Positions 1 through 7,707 of a stretch of DNA of 64,000 nucleotides are shown one piece after another (the first letter of the stretch is position 1; every line of letters begins with the position of its first letter). This stretch comes from Caballeronia sp. SBC1 (GTDB lineage: Bacteria > Pseudomonadota > Gammaproteobacteria > Burkholderiales > Burkholderiaceae), in the NCBI RefSeq assembly GCF_011493005.1, contig NZ_CP049156.1, positions 992,001 through 1,056,000 of the forward strand, given 5' to 3'. The notes below the pieces were generated by a model that was not told where the DNA came from, did not search any database, and worked only from the letters and a program-made list of their open reading frames with translations. The position numbers and the translations under genes are program-made.

Positions 1-123
1 ATAGAAATCGTAGAACTCGATCGCCGTACCGATAAAACTCGCGAAGATGACGCGGGAAGTGCTCATTTTCGCGTCGCTTGCGGGCGATGCGGGCAACGAG
101 CCCGAGGGTGAGGCTGATGACAT
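1..123 (-). CDS. MHS-family MFS transporter, N-terminal fragment
   Basis: The minus strand reads an open frame from an ATG at 123 to the window edge (41 codons). After a Ser/Pro/Ala-rich leader comes SDAKMSTSRVIFASFIGTAI and then EFYDFY. This is the start of transmembrane helix 1 in the metabolite:H+ symporter (MHS) group of the major facilitator superfamily, related to ProP, KgtP and ShiA. A second in-frame ATG at residue 20 is an equally plausible start. The substrate cannot be inferred because the rest of the protein lies outside the window. Seen: the reading frame and motif. Known: this motif is typical of MHS symporters. Confidence 0.75.
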   Translation of the reverse strand, partial: MSSASPSGSLPASPASDAKMSTSRVIFASFIGTAIEFYDFY

Positions 124-444
124 GGCGTCTCCGGTTCGCCCTTCGTGTCGCGCCCAGGAATGGGAACGTGCGTCGGGACACTTTGTATTGAATGCGCAGC
201 GAGCAACAGGCCTCGGGCGTCAGGCGCTCGAGGCGGTGTACGGCGGTGACAACGAACCGCGTTCGACTGCGCGTGGTATGTCGCGGAGTCGAACGGTCAG
301 GCGCCGGCTCAAGCGCTGGATGGGCGACGGCGACGGCTTTGCCGGCATGGCCGGCGTGGGGTATCGAAAATTATAACGATCGTGCGCGGCGGCCGGCAAG
401 GAAACCGTATTGATGAATGCACCAATAGTTCCGCTTAGTTTCGC
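124..444. other. Intergenic region between divergently oriented ends, no gene seen
   Basis: The 321 bases lie between the transporter start (minus strand) and the 3' end of the TonB-like lipoprotein gene. The short plus-strand frames here have no ribosome site and no recognisable product. The region presumably holds the transporter promoter; I see no clear -35/-10 pair or terminator. Confidence 0.5.
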
Positions 445-924
445 TCAATCGATGGTTGTCGCCTGCGGTGAATGGATGCTGCGCAGCTGGAACTGGCCGT
501 TGTCGTTGAAGAGCCAGTCTTCGAACAAATCTAGCTGGCCGTTGCCGTCAAGCAGACGCGCAGGCGGCGTGGGCAATGGCGATGCGCGTCGTAGCGACGC
601 GAGCGCGGTGGCTTCGGCTTCGTCGTCGCCATTGGTCCGGTAGACCGACGACCGGATCACGCGGCCGTTGCGGTCCACGGTGAACGCGACCACGACTAGC
701 GAGCGCAGCATGGCTTGCGGCGTGCCTTTGAGTACCAGGGAAGGATTGCGCTCGAAGATGTGTTGCGCCACGCGCACCTTGTACTGATCGAGCGTCGCGC
801 TGCTCACGGCGGCGGCTGGTTTGGATTCGAGCGCGCTGGGCGGCGGGGTGATTGTGCAGGCGGCGATGGTTGCCGCGATCGATAAGGTCAGCGCAATGCG
901 CGCTGTTTTTAAGCTGGAGGTCAT
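445..924 (-). CDS. TonB C-terminal-like lipoprotein
   Basis: A protein of 159 residues. The N-terminus MTSSLKTARIALTLSIAATI then AAC is a lipoprotein signal with a lipobox-like Ala-Ala-Cys. The C-terminal half contains VVVAFTVDRNGRVIRSSVYR followed by a Leu/Ala-rich helix and a pair of prolines, the pattern of the TonB C-terminal beta-alpha-beta fold. It lacks the long Pro-rich spacer and the N-terminal membrane anchor of a true TonB, so it is probably an envelope lipoprotein that borrows the fold, not an energy transducer. I start it at the ATG at 924 because AGGAGC lies just upstream (minus strand) and the signal peptide follows at once; an in-frame extension to 1095 lacks these features. 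Function unknown. Confidence 0.72.
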   Translation of the reverse strand: MTSSLKTARIALTLSIAATIAACTITPPPSALESKPAAAVSSATLDQYKVRVAQHIFERNPSLVLKGTPQAMLRSLVVVAFTVDRNGRVIRSSVYRTNGDDEAEATALASLRRASPLPTPPARLLDGNGQLDLFEDWLFNDNGQFQLRSIHSPQATTID

Positions 925-1047
925 GATCGACGAAGCTCCTGCGAATTCTGTGCATTCGTTGCACCCATACTTAACAATACGCGGCGGGTCCGGGTCTTGC
1001 TGCCAATTTTGCATGTCCACTGCATTTTGATGCGCAAGGAGAAGACC

Positions 1048-1206
1048 ATGAGCAACGATTCCACCGATGTGAAAAATCCGAAGCCCGCCGAGCATAGCGA
1101 TAACGAGGCAAGCAAGTTGCCGGATCGCGCGGACGACGACCGTAAGCAGGCCCCAAGCGATAAGCCCGGAAAAAAGCCGGGGGAGGGTGAGCCGGAAGTG
1201 GGGTGA
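1048..1206 (+). CDS. Small hydrophilic hypothetical protein (52 aa)
   Basis: The ATG at 1048 is preceded by AAGGAGA at 1036-1042, a strong ribosome site. The product is very charged and rich in Asp, Glu, Lys, Pro and Gly, ending KKPGEGEPEVG, with no hydrophobic core; it is likely disordered. A good terminator lies 28 bases after the stop. Function unknown; I infer a real gene from the ribosome site and terminator. Confidence 0.6.
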   Translation: MSNDSTDVKNPKPAEHSDNEASKLPDRADDDRKQAPSDKPGKKPGEGEPEVG

Positions 1207-1233
1207 GGTTTGGCGGTGTGGTTGGTACGCTAA

Positions 1234-1263
1234 CCCCGCATCGGCGACGATGCGGGGTTTTTT
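1234..1263 (+). terminator. Rho-independent terminator
   Basis: CCCCGCATCG at 1234-1243 pairs perfectly with CGATGCGGGG at 1248-1257 around the loop GCGA, followed by six T. It ends the transcript of the small gene at 1048-1206. Confidence 0.88.
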
Positions 1264-1564
1264 ATCGTGGTGCGGCGCTCAAGACTCACTCGCCGGACGA
1301 ATTGGCGGTGTGAAGCGCTTGGCTATCAAGGTGCGGAATTTGAGGCGAGGAGTTTGAAGCAGAGGTCTGCAGACAAGCCGGAATGCTGGTTTTTGGCGGA
1401 AGCGGTGTCCGCCATAACAGGAATTCATCGGAATATACCGGAATAACGTTAAGCCTTTTCCAATAAGGCTTTCGTAAATGCATTGTCCGCTGCGTACCGG
1501 GATGGTAGGATCAAATCCTGAAATGTATGGCGGGTACGATGATGGGTTTACGGGAGCAGTCGAA
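1264..1564. other. Chromosome/element junction upstream of the integrase
   Basis: About 300 bases without a gene. They contain the left 14-bp att repeat at 1394-1407 and then the integrase leader. Bases left of 1394 should be the old downstream flank of the tRNA-Ser gene. The left repeat also lies inside a local inverted repeat, GGCGG at 1395-1399 with CCGCC at 1409-1413. No convincing promoter was picked out. Confidence 0.5.
1394..1407. repeat. attL candidate (14-bp direct repeat)
   Basis: Exact copy of the tRNA-Ser 3' end (TGGCGGAAGCGGTG). Identity stops on both sides, so the core is 14 bp. It lies next to the integrase gene and would be the displaced original tRNA 3' end left by integration. 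Confidence 0.8.
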
Positions 1565-2797
1565 ATGCCGAAGGTAGCTAAAGAGCTTGGGGCGCTGGCG
1601 GTGTCCCGACTTACTCAAGAAGGAATGCACCCTGTCGGCAAGGTGGCGGGGTTATACCTGCAGGTAACCGGTGCTAAATCGCGTTCGTGGATCTTGCGCG
1701 TTAAGGTGGGTGACCGCCGGCGCGAGATCGGGCTCGGCGCTTTTCCTGCAATCTCCCTCGCTGATGCGCGCTTAAAAGCTCAGTTCGAGCGCGACAAAAT
1801 CAGAACTGGCGTCGACCCTATCCTTGAGCGTCGTGAAGCTGCGAGTCGCCTTAAAGCAAGCCAAGATCTGGAAATGACGTTCGAGGCTTCCGCCAAAAAG
1901 TTTATGGAAGCGAAGTCTTCCGAATGGAAAAATCCGAAACACGGCGATCAGTGGCGTAACACGCTGGAAACCTACGCTTATCCGTTCATCGGACGGCTCT
2001 TCGTTCGCCACATTGCCCGCGATCACGTGATGCAAGTTCTCGATCCGATCTGGCTAACTAAAAATGAAACCGCATCGCGCCTTCGCGGCCGCGTCGAGGC
2101 AATTCTTAATTGGTGCAAGGTGAAGGGTTATCGTTCGGGCGAGAATCCGGCAACCTGGCGTGGCAACTTGGAAACCCTGCTGTCGAAACCGTCAAAGGTT
2201 CAGAAGGTCCGTAACCATCCGGCGCTTCCGTTCTCGGAAATGGGCACGTTCATGCAAAACCTCCGAAAGATCGATGCCGTCGGCGCTCGATGCTTGGAGT
2301 TTGCGATCCTGACGGCTGCTCGCTCCGGAGAAGTTCGCGGCGCCCGCTTCAGTGAAATCGATCGAGAGACAAAGGTTTGGCGCGTGCCGGGCGAGCGCAT
2401 GAAGGCTAAGAAAGAACACCGCGTGCCGCTTTCAGAAGCTGCATTTGCCTTGATCGAAAAGATGCCTCAATCCGAAGATGACGGACTGATATTTCCGAGC
2501 CCACGTGGCAAGGTGCTGTCTGACATGACGTTGCTCATGATCGTTCGGCGTATGGGCGCTGATGCCGTGCCTCATGGCTTCCGGAGCACTTTCCGCGACT
2601 GGGCCGGAGAGATTACGAACTATCCTCGCGAGCTGGCCGAGGTCGCGCTTGCACACGTGAAGGGCGACGCCACAGAGGCAGCTTACTGGCGCAGCGACAT
2701 CCTGGAAAAGCGCCGGCGCATGATGGATGATTGGGCGCGTTTCATTGCGGTACCGATGCCGAAGGGGTCCGTAATCCCACTTCACAAACAAGCATGA
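1565..2797 (+). CDS. P4-type tyrosine integrase
   Basis: A site-specific tyrosine recombinase of 410 residues that should integrate and excise this element at tRNA-Ser. The N-terminal part (about 1-90) is the arm-binding domain of P4-like integrases, with LYLQVTGAKSRSWILR and IGLGAFPAISLADAR. The catalytic domain shows Arg253 (TAARSGEVRG), His337-x-x-Arg340 (PHGFRSTFRDW), His364 (LAHVKG) and the nucleophile Tyr374 (AAYWRSD), so it appears intact. I start at the ATG at 1565 because GGGAG lies just upstream; the longer frame from 1478 adds 29 residues unlike the family. The stop overlaps the next gene's start (ATGA), so the two are coupled. Length is normal for the family. Confidence 0.95.
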   Translation: MPKVAKELGALAVSRLTQEGMHPVGKVAGLYLQVTGAKSRSWILRVKVGDRRREIGLGAFPAISLADARLKAQFERDKIRTGVDPILERREAASRLKASQDLEMTFEASAKKFMEAKSSEWKNPKHGDQWRNTLETYAYPFIGRLFVRHIARDHVMQVLDPIWLTKNETASRLRGRVEAILNWCKVKGYRSGENPATWRGNLETLLSKPSKVQKVRNHPALPFSEMGTFMQNLRKIDAVGARCLEFAILTAARSGEVRGARFSEIDRETKVWRVPGERMKAKKEHRVPLSEAAFALIEKMPQSEDDGLIFPSPRGKVLSDMTLLMIVRRMGADAVPHGFRSTFRDWAGEITNYPRELAEVALAHVKGDATEAAYWRSDILEKRRRMMDDWARFIAVPMPKGSVIPLHKQA

Positions 2798-3396
2798 CCG
2801 ACACAACTCGCACCGCGATCGAGGCGGCCTTTCGGAAACTTGAGTTGCTTCCGGGCGTCGAATCTCAGATTTCTACAATGACGGACATGCTTGTGCCGCT
2901 ATACGGCGGCGATAGGCATCCGTTTCCTGCTCACCTACGCGTTAAAGATCGCAAAACAGCTAACCTGGAAATCGACAAGATATCTAGCGTTGCTAATAAG
3001 CTAGCGCTTCTCTTGGACGACCTTTCAGAGCCATCGATAGATGCCTTAGCTGACAGTGGGCTCCTTCAAATCATCCACCACGATCAACTTTCTGCAATCC
3101 TAAAACAAGTTGCCACAATCGCAAGGAAAGCTGATTTATCAAAGGCTGCGAAAACGGGAGATCGAGGGCCTGCGAATCATCTCGCAAAAGGAATTGCATC
3201 GATTCTTGCGCACGGCTTCGAGACATTGACTGGCAACGTACCGACCCTCGTTACACCCGCTGATACAAGACAAAAGAAGTACAGTCCTTTCATTACCTTG
3301 GTCGGCGACGTGTTCTCCGCTCTTAATATCGATGCTAAGCCTGAGGGATATGCAAAAGCTGCGAAGGAAAGTTATCGGCCAAAAGCCGAGAAATAA
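2794..3396 (+). CDS. Hypothetical protein coupled to the integrase
   Basis: A 200-residue protein whose ATG overlaps the integrase stop codon (ATGA), so it is translationally coupled to it. It is mostly helical by composition, with no signal peptide or membrane segment, and the codon use is less GC-rich than the housekeeping genes nearby. I recognise no family. The coupling hints at a role in element maintenance or excision control, but that is inference only. Confidence 0.7.
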   Translation: MTDTTRTAIEAAFRKLELLPGVESQISTMTDMLVPLYGGDRHPFPAHLRVKDRKTANLEIDKISSVANKLALLLDDLSEPSIDALADSGLLQIIHHDQLSAILKQVATIARKADLSKAAKTGDRGPANHLAKGIASILAHGFETLTGNVPTLVTPADTRQKKYSPFITLVGDVFSALNIDAKPEGYAKAAKESYRPKAEK

Positions 3397-3480
3397 CCTC
3401 CTTTCGATTTAACGACTCCAAGTCTCTAAATTCGGTCATGTGCTCCGGGCAGTTCCGGAGCGGTTCACTTGAGGTGAAAC

Positions 3481-3684
3481 ATGACCGAGCAATACCGCAC
3501 TTCTCTCGCAATTCTGCGACGCAAACAAGTCGAAAATGAAACCGGGCTTGCCCGTTCGACGATCTATGACCGCATGAAGGATGGCACTTTTCCGCCGGCG
3601 ATCAAGATCGGCGTGAAGGCTGTTGGTTGGAGAGCCGGTGACATCGACAGATTCCTCGCGAACCCTGCTGGATTCAGGGCATAA
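3481..3684 (+). CDS. AlpA-family phage transcriptional regulator
   Basis: A protein of 67 residues with the AlpA/excisionase-type winged helix: RRKQVENETGLARSTIYDRM, then DGTFPPAIKIG and a W-R-x-GDID-x-F motif. Proteins of this family bind DNA near integrase genes and activate or direct excision in P4-like elements. GAGGTG lies at a good distance from the ATG. Its place just downstream of the integrase fits that role. The family is clear; the target promoter is not known. Confidence 0.9.
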   Translation: MTEQYRTSLAILRRKQVENETGLARSTIYDRMKDGTFPPAIKIGVKAVGWRAGDIDRFLANPAGFRA

Positions 3685-3696
3685 GGGGAAGCGACG

Positions 3697-4053
3697 ATGA
3701 CCACCAGAAACAACAAGGGGCACGCTGGCAAGAGCGCACCCCCAAAAAAGACCACCGAGAACGATTCTAAGCAGAAGCCGGCTCGGTTGCAAGACATGAG
3801 CAGCGCCGCGCAGCGGAAACGCGTTCTCGAATACCTGCGTGCCTCGCCGCAGACCACATACAGCCTTCGCGCCCACGGCATCTCGCACCCTGCACAGCGG
3901 GTTCGTGAGCTGATCTGCATTGATGGCTACCTCATCAACAGCGACCCCGTAGTGGCGGTCGACAGCGACGGCTACAGGCATTCGCGCGTTGCTCTCTATT
4001 CGCTCGGTGGCGAGCCCGATACCCGTGACCTCTTTGATCTGGAGGTCGCGTGA
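3697..4053 (+). CDS. Helix-turn-helix domain phage protein
   Basis: A protein of 118 residues. The first 35 are a Lys/Ser/Thr-rich tail, probably disordered. Residues about 38-80 (AAQRKRVLEYLRASPQTTYS and PAQRVRELICIDGYLI) form a winged-helix-like domain of a type common in proteobacterial prophages, where it is predicted to bind DNA. It lies 12 bases after the AlpA gene and 3 bases before the next gene, so the three look co-transcribed. AGGGGA precedes the start. Function beyond DNA binding is unknown. Confidence 0.72.
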   Translation: MTTRNNKGHAGKSAPPKKTTENDSKQKPARLQDMSSAAQRKRVLEYLRASPQTTYSLRAHGISHPAQRVRELICIDGYLINSDPVVAVDSDGYRHSRVALYSLGGEPDTRDLFDLEVA

Positions 4054-4056
4054 TGT

Positions 4057-4521
4057 ATGGCCAAAGAAGACAAGAACTGGAGCGGCGTAGCACATGTGCG
4101 CATCCGGCTCGACATTCTGCACTCACCCGCGTGGCGCACGCTCAGCTTCACGGCGCGCGCGCTGTTCATGGACATGCGTGCCAGTCTGCGATCGACAAAC
4201 AACGGCGACATCAACGCAGCGCTGGGAACGCTGTCTCACAAGGGCTGGACCTCACGCACGACGATCCTAAAGGCCGTCGCGGAGCTGACCGCATTGGGGT
4301 TCATCGCCAAGACCAGGCAGGGCGTGGGCGGCCCGACGACAGGCTCGTGCAGCCTTTTTCGCTTTACCGACGTGCCAACGTTCGAGCAACCGCGGTTAGG
4401 GGTGAGCGCTTGCAAGGCCACGTTCGAGTACTTGGTGTTCAAAACGCTCGACGAGGCGGAGCAAGCGCTGCGGGATCTGGCGGCAAGCGAGGCAAAAGCC
4501 AAGGCCTCGAAAACAAAATGA
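4057..4521 (+). CDS. Winged-helix-like protein followed by its own direct repeats (copy 1)
   Basis: A protein of 154 residues with an N-terminal helical domain (VRIRLDILHSPAWRTLSFTA) and a winged-helix-like segment around residues 55-105 (LSHKGWTSRTTILKAVAELT, then LGFIAKTRQGV). The plan resembles small replication-initiator or regulator proteins of integrative elements. GGAGG lies at 4039-4043. Five copies of a CAGATTCTGGACTCGA-type motif begin four bases after the stop. The gene at 15620-16096 has a similar plan and its own, different repeats. I infer that the protein binds the repeats; whether as replication initiator, autoregulator or both cannot be told here. Confidence 0.7.
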   Translation: MAKEDKNWSGVAHVRIRLDILHSPAWRTLSFTARALFMDMRASLRSTNNGDINAALGTLSHKGWTSRTTILKAVAELTALGFIAKTRQGVGGPTTGSCSLFRFTDVPTFEQPRLGVSACKATFEYLVFKTLDEAEQALRDLAASEAKAKASKTK

Positions 4522-4525
4522 CCCG

Positions 4526-4698
4526 CCAGATTCTGGACTCGACCTGTTCAGATTCTGGACTCGATCTATACAGATTCTGGACTCGATGCCATTTATCGCG
4601 TTCATTTTCTGGACTCGATAAAACGGCTCAAAGCCTTTCTGTTTATGGCTTGGACCCGGTTTCGGCCCATTTCTCCATCGAGTACAGATTCTGGACAC
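4526..4698. repeat. Five iteron-like repeats downstream of winged-helix gene 1
   Basis: Copies start at 4526 (CCAGATTCTGG, an 11-base odd palindrome), 4549, 4571, 4605 (TTTTCTGGACTCGA, weaker) and 4685 (CAGATTCTGGACAC). Four of them continue as ACTCGA. The spacing is irregular (about 23, 22, 34 and 80 bases). The motif differs completely from the one behind the second winged-helix gene. Confidence 0.8.
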
Positions 4699-4753
4699 CT
4701 TTACTACTACCAACAGAGAGTGCGATTCCTGTTGGCCGGGCGGAGGGGGCAGC

Positions 4754-5131
4754 ATGAGCGAAGTCCAAACCAACTCCCAGATGTGGGCTGCGATCGATGG
4801 GACCCTGACCAACGACCCGCACAGACGCAGTCCGCTCCAGCGCACGCTACGGGCGAAGTTATCCGCAATTGATGCAAAGGGAAACGAGGTCAGCGTGCGG
4901 CTCATCACTCGGGCCACCAGTCCCTACTACTTGGACATGCTGGGATTCCGCAATGGCGATCGGGTCCGAGTCATTGGGATGATGGGTATCTCCGTGAATC
5001 CCGTTGCAGGTAATCCGCCGCATATTTCAATCGATGTAGATAGTGCCGTGCGGCTAGAAGGCGCTGAACGCACCAAGCACACACCTTTTGAGCGCCTCAC
5101 AGAACGTTTTAAATTTTGGAGCACTAAATGA
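4754..5131 (+). CDS. Hypothetical protein, possible OB-fold
   Basis: A protein of 125 residues, with the ATG at 4754 close after GGAGGGGG. The middle (LRAKLSAIDAKGNEVSVRLI, then GFRNGDRVRVIGMMGI) alternates beta-strand-like segments in a way that recalls the OB-fold of single-strand-binding or primosome proteins. The stop overlaps the next start (ATGA). Position downstream of the winged-helix gene and its repeats would fit a DNA-metabolism accessory, but I do not recognise a named family and no DNA-binding residue can be shown. Confidence 0.65.
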   Translation: MSEVQTNSQMWAAIDGTLTNDPHRRSPLQRTLRAKLSAIDAKGNEVSVRLITRATSPYYLDMLGFRNGDRVRVIGMMGISVNPVAGNPPHISIDVDSAVRLEGAERTKHTPFERLTERFKFWSTK

Positions 5132-5265
5132 ATCTTTGGCAAATCACAACCAACGGCACGGTAGTTGTTCAAAACGTTTCGCACGCGATCGCCTGGGACC
5201 TTGTCCAGCTGCTCGAAACGACATACAACCTGCCCAATTTGCAACTCTCCCTGATGGTGGCCTAA
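5128..5265 (+). CDS. Small hypothetical protein (45 aa)
   Basis: The ATG overlaps the previous stop (ATGA at 5128-5131), and the stop TAA ends two bases before the next gene's ATG. The product begins MNLWQITTNGTVVVQNVSHA and has an amphipathic C-terminal helix. No family recognised. The tight packing on both sides is the main evidence that it is translated. Confidence 0.6.
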   Translation: MNLWQITTNGTVVVQNVSHAIAWDLVQLLETTYNLPNLQLSLMVA

Positions 5266-5267
5266 CC

Positions 5268-6095
5268 ATGCAAGAGCCAGCGGTTTTCAAAGTTGTTTCC
5301 GGCGACGGCGAGGTGCATGCCGAAAACCTGTCGTCGACGGCGGCCTTTCAAATGGCGTCGTTCTTGGTCACGAATCGCAATCTCCAGCACGTCCGCACCG
5401 AGCCGATGGCTACGCCCGTGAAACCAACGGGGCAGATCGTGGCGCCGCACATCGTGGCGACCGCTACGCCCCTGCCGCATATCGAGCCGGGTAAAGAGCG
5501 GGACGCGCTGCGTGAGGCCGTTGAGGCGCACCTGGACGCCTCGGCGCGACTCGATGACGCCAATCAGGCGGTGGACCGTGCACGGGCCTTTGTGGCTGCC
5601 CGTCAGGCCGAAGTCGATGCGCTGCAGGTCGAGCACGATCGCGAGGTGCAGGCATCCGGCGAAACGCTCGCTGCGATCCTGAAGGCCGGCGGCATCACGG
5701 CAAGCGCCGGTCATGCGGTTGACCGCAGCGCGCTGACTAACGCGGAGATCCGTCGCAATACCGCACGGGTGGCGCTGGAGCATCTGGCGGCAGAGCAAAC
5801 GGCGGCCGGATCGGCTCACACGTCCGCAGAAAGCTTTGTCAGGCTCGCCGTGATGGCAGTCAAGCGAGCAAACGTCGCGGAAATGGTTAAGCGCCTAGAC
5901 GAAGTCAAAGCCCAATTTACGGCTTTGGCGACAGCGATTGACGCCGCACGGTTTAGCGACGTGCCGGTGACGCCTGAAGCGGAGCTTGCGATGCGCATTG
6001 AGATTCCCGCGGTAGACGAGGCTGCCCGGGGATGGCATCGCTATAGCGCCGCCCTCCGTGACGACCCCGAAGCAGTGTGGGAGGACTTCGCATGA
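5268..6095 (+). CDS. Coiled-coil hypothetical protein
   Basis: A protein of 275 residues. Residues about 75-230 are rich in Ala, Glu, Asp and Arg with heptad-like spacing (DAREAVEAHLDASARLDDAN-like and ARAFVAARQAEVDALQ), predicting a long coiled coil; the N-terminus is a compact 50-residue segment. The start ATG lies two bases after the 45-aa gene, and the end overlaps the next start by four bases. Function unknown. Position in the small-gene run suggests an accessory structural or regulatory role for the element. Confidence 0.65.
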   Translation: MQEPAVFKVVSGDGEVHAENLSSTAAFQMASFLVTNRNLQHVRTEPMATPVKPTGQIVAPHIVATATPLPHIEPGKERDALREAVEAHLDASARLDDANQAVDRARAFVAARQAEVDALQVEHDREVQASGETLAAILKAGGITASAGHAVDRSALTNAEIRRNTARVALEHLAAEQTAAGSAHTSAESFVRLAVMAVKRANVAEMVKRLDEVKAQFTALATAIDAARFSDVPVTPEAELAMRIEIPAVDEAARGWHRYSAALRDDPEAVWEDFA

Positions 6096-6274
6096 AAGCC
6101 CGAACCATGAAGCGATTCACGTGTGACGCCCTGATCCGGCTCGCGGTCCAAAAGCGAAAACAGGCCGATGTAAAGCCGGAAGCGCTCACTACTGATGCGG
6201 TACTCACCGAGGACCGCGTTGACCTGAACGAGATCCATCGCCGTTTCTGGGCAAAGCTGGCCGGCAAGGAATAA
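6092..6274 (+). CDS. Small basic hypothetical protein (60 aa)
   Basis: Starts inside the stop of the preceding gene (ATGA) and encodes MKARTMKRFTCDALIRLAVQ, then a Lys-rich stretch and a C-terminal helix ending AKLAGKE. No recognised domain. The start overlap argues for translational coupling. Confidence 0.6.
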   Translation: MKARTMKRFTCDALIRLAVQKRKQADVKPEALTTDAVLTEDRVDLNEIHRRFWAKLAGKE

Positions 6275-6381
6275 GCAGTGTCCAGGCGGATTAGTCGGCG
6301 AGTGCCGCCCTCCGCAAAACCCCGACAGCCGGCGGGCGAACCTCATGGCGCCGCGGCCGGCACCCTTATTTTGGAGAAGTT

Positions 6382-6567
6382 ATGGACGAACGATTGTGGT
6401 GTGTGTGGGTGGACGGCGTAGTGCAGGGCATCTACCCGCGAGGGATGGCGTGGGACTTTGCAGAAAAGGCACGCCAGCAACAGCCTGAGTCGAGCGTCGC
6501 CATGGTTAGGTGCGATTCGACATTGCAGCCTGTCCCGGGCTGGATATTGAAGTCCGAGGGGGACTAA
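6382..6567 (+). CDS. Small hypothetical protein (61 aa)
   Basis: The ATG at 6382 follows TTGGAG at 6370-6375. The product begins MDERLWCVWVDGVVQGIYPR and has three tryptophans. It resembles short phage accessory proteins by size and context only. The stop is two bases before the GTG start of the hub-like gene, suggesting co-translation with it. Confidence 0.6.
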   Translation: MDERLWCVWVDGVVQGIYPRGMAWDFAEKARQQQPESSVAMVRCDSTLQPVPGWILKSEGD

Positions 6568-6569
6568 CC

Positions 6570-7592
6570 GTGGCAAACCAATTCGGCCGCAAGGCTTCAC
6601 TCATTGTCAGTTCCGGTACAACCGGACTCGAATTGTCGGAGTTACGCTTCGCCTTCAAAACGGAGAATTCAGAAGCGCAGACACCGAACATTATGCGTGC
6701 GCGCATTTACAACCTGAAGAAAGAAACCGCAGCGAAGATAGGCGGCGAGTTCAATATGATCACGCTTCAAGCGGGGTACGAAAACGGCAACTTCGGGATC
6801 ATATTTCAAGGCACGATTAAACAGACTGCAACTGGCCGTGAGCGCAATGTCGATTCCTATGTTGACGTCTGGGCCGCTGACGGGGATGACTGGTACAACT
6901 TCGCGGTAATTAGCCTAGCACTGAAAGCCGGGCAGACGCCGGCGCAGATTATCACGGCGATCCAAAGCTCTCCGTCCGTCAACGGAGTTCCTGTCGTGAA
7001 TTTCGCCGGCGATGCGACGGAACTCATCGCCGGGGCCGCTGCCGGGACGCAACAGGCGCTATCGCGTGGCAAAACGATGTTCGGAATGAGCCGCGAGTAC
7101 GCCCGTGACTGGGCGAGCAAGTACGGCTATAGCTGGTCACTACAGAACGGTCAGTTTGTCGTAGTACCAATCACCGGATATCGGCCTGGTGAGGCCGTTG
7201 TGCTGTCGTCCACCACGGGGCTCATCGGAATCCCTGAGGCCACGGCTGATGGCGTCAAGGTTAGAGCGTTGCTTAACCCATTAATCCGCATTGGCTGCCT
7301 GGTGCAGATCGCTCAAGGCGATATCAATCACATCACAATGCAGCAGCAGGGCCTGAGCTATAACCCGTCGACGCCCGCCGTAGCTGGGTTGGCGACTGCG
7401 CAGGGTTTCTATCGGGTGATGACAGCAGAGTTCGAAGGCGATACACGGGGAAATGCCTGGTACGTCGATCTCATCTGCCTTGCCGTCGATATATCGGCGC
7501 CGGATCAGAACAACTCCGTATCGGCAACGGGCCTGACGCAGGGACCGGTAGAGCAGCGTCAGCCCGACGGAACTTGGAAGGCGGTCACTTGA
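6570..7592 (+). CDS. Phage baseplate/tail hub-like protein
   Basis: A protein of 340 residues from a GTG two bases after the preceding stop. The segment RIYNLKKETAAKIGGEFNMI and the following ITLQAGYENGNFGIIFQGTI are typical of phage tail hub proteins of the gp27/gp44 class, in which a beta-rich domain measures a path through an injected field of modules; QTPAQIITAI and a later beta-rich SYSWSLQNGQFVV-like segment also fit. It would sit at the centre of a baseplate. It stands without its usual neighbours (tape measure, lysin, spike), which is odd. The assignment rests on motif recall and is moderate. Confidence 0.52.
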   Translation: MANQFGRKASLIVSSGTTGLELSELRFAFKTENSEAQTPNIMRARIYNLKKETAAKIGGEFNMITLQAGYENGNFGIIFQGTIKQTATGRERNVDSYVDVWAADGDDWYNFAVISLALKAGQTPAQIITAIQSSPSVNGVPVVNFAGDATELIAGAAAGTQQALSRGKTMFGMSREYARDWASKYGYSWSLQNGQFVVVPITGYRPGEAVVLSSTTGLIGIPEATADGVKVRALLNPLIRIGCLVQIAQGDINHITMQQQGLSYNPSTPAVAGLATAQGFYRVMTAEFEGDTRGNAWYVDLICLAVDISAPDQNNSVSATGLTQGPVEQRQPDGTWKAVT

Positions 7593-7707
7593 GCGGAGCG
7601 TCTGTCCGCATCGAAGCGCGGCGGCGCTTGGCTTGCGCGCGGTCCTGAACAGGAACCCGCCATCCTTCCCACCATTGATAACCCTGTTATTTGCAGGAGA
7701 GAAACAG

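Noticed and set aside
47..376. 109-residue plus-strand frame at the left edge
   Set aside because: Covers the minus-strand transporter start and the gap; no ribosome site or domain.
1478..1564. N-terminal extension of the integrase
   Set aside because: No ribosome site and no family similarity; GGGAG is placed for the ATG at 1565.
4050..4757. 235-residue plus-strand frame overlapping winged-helix gene 1 and its repeats
   Set aside because: Runs through the repeats in another frame, giving repetitive peptides; the 4057 frame has the ribosome site and a coherent domain.
6278..6450. Possible GTG-started small gene between 6274 and 6382
   Set aside because: No ribosome site; basic, low-complexity product that runs into the ribosome site and start of the 6382 gene in another frame.
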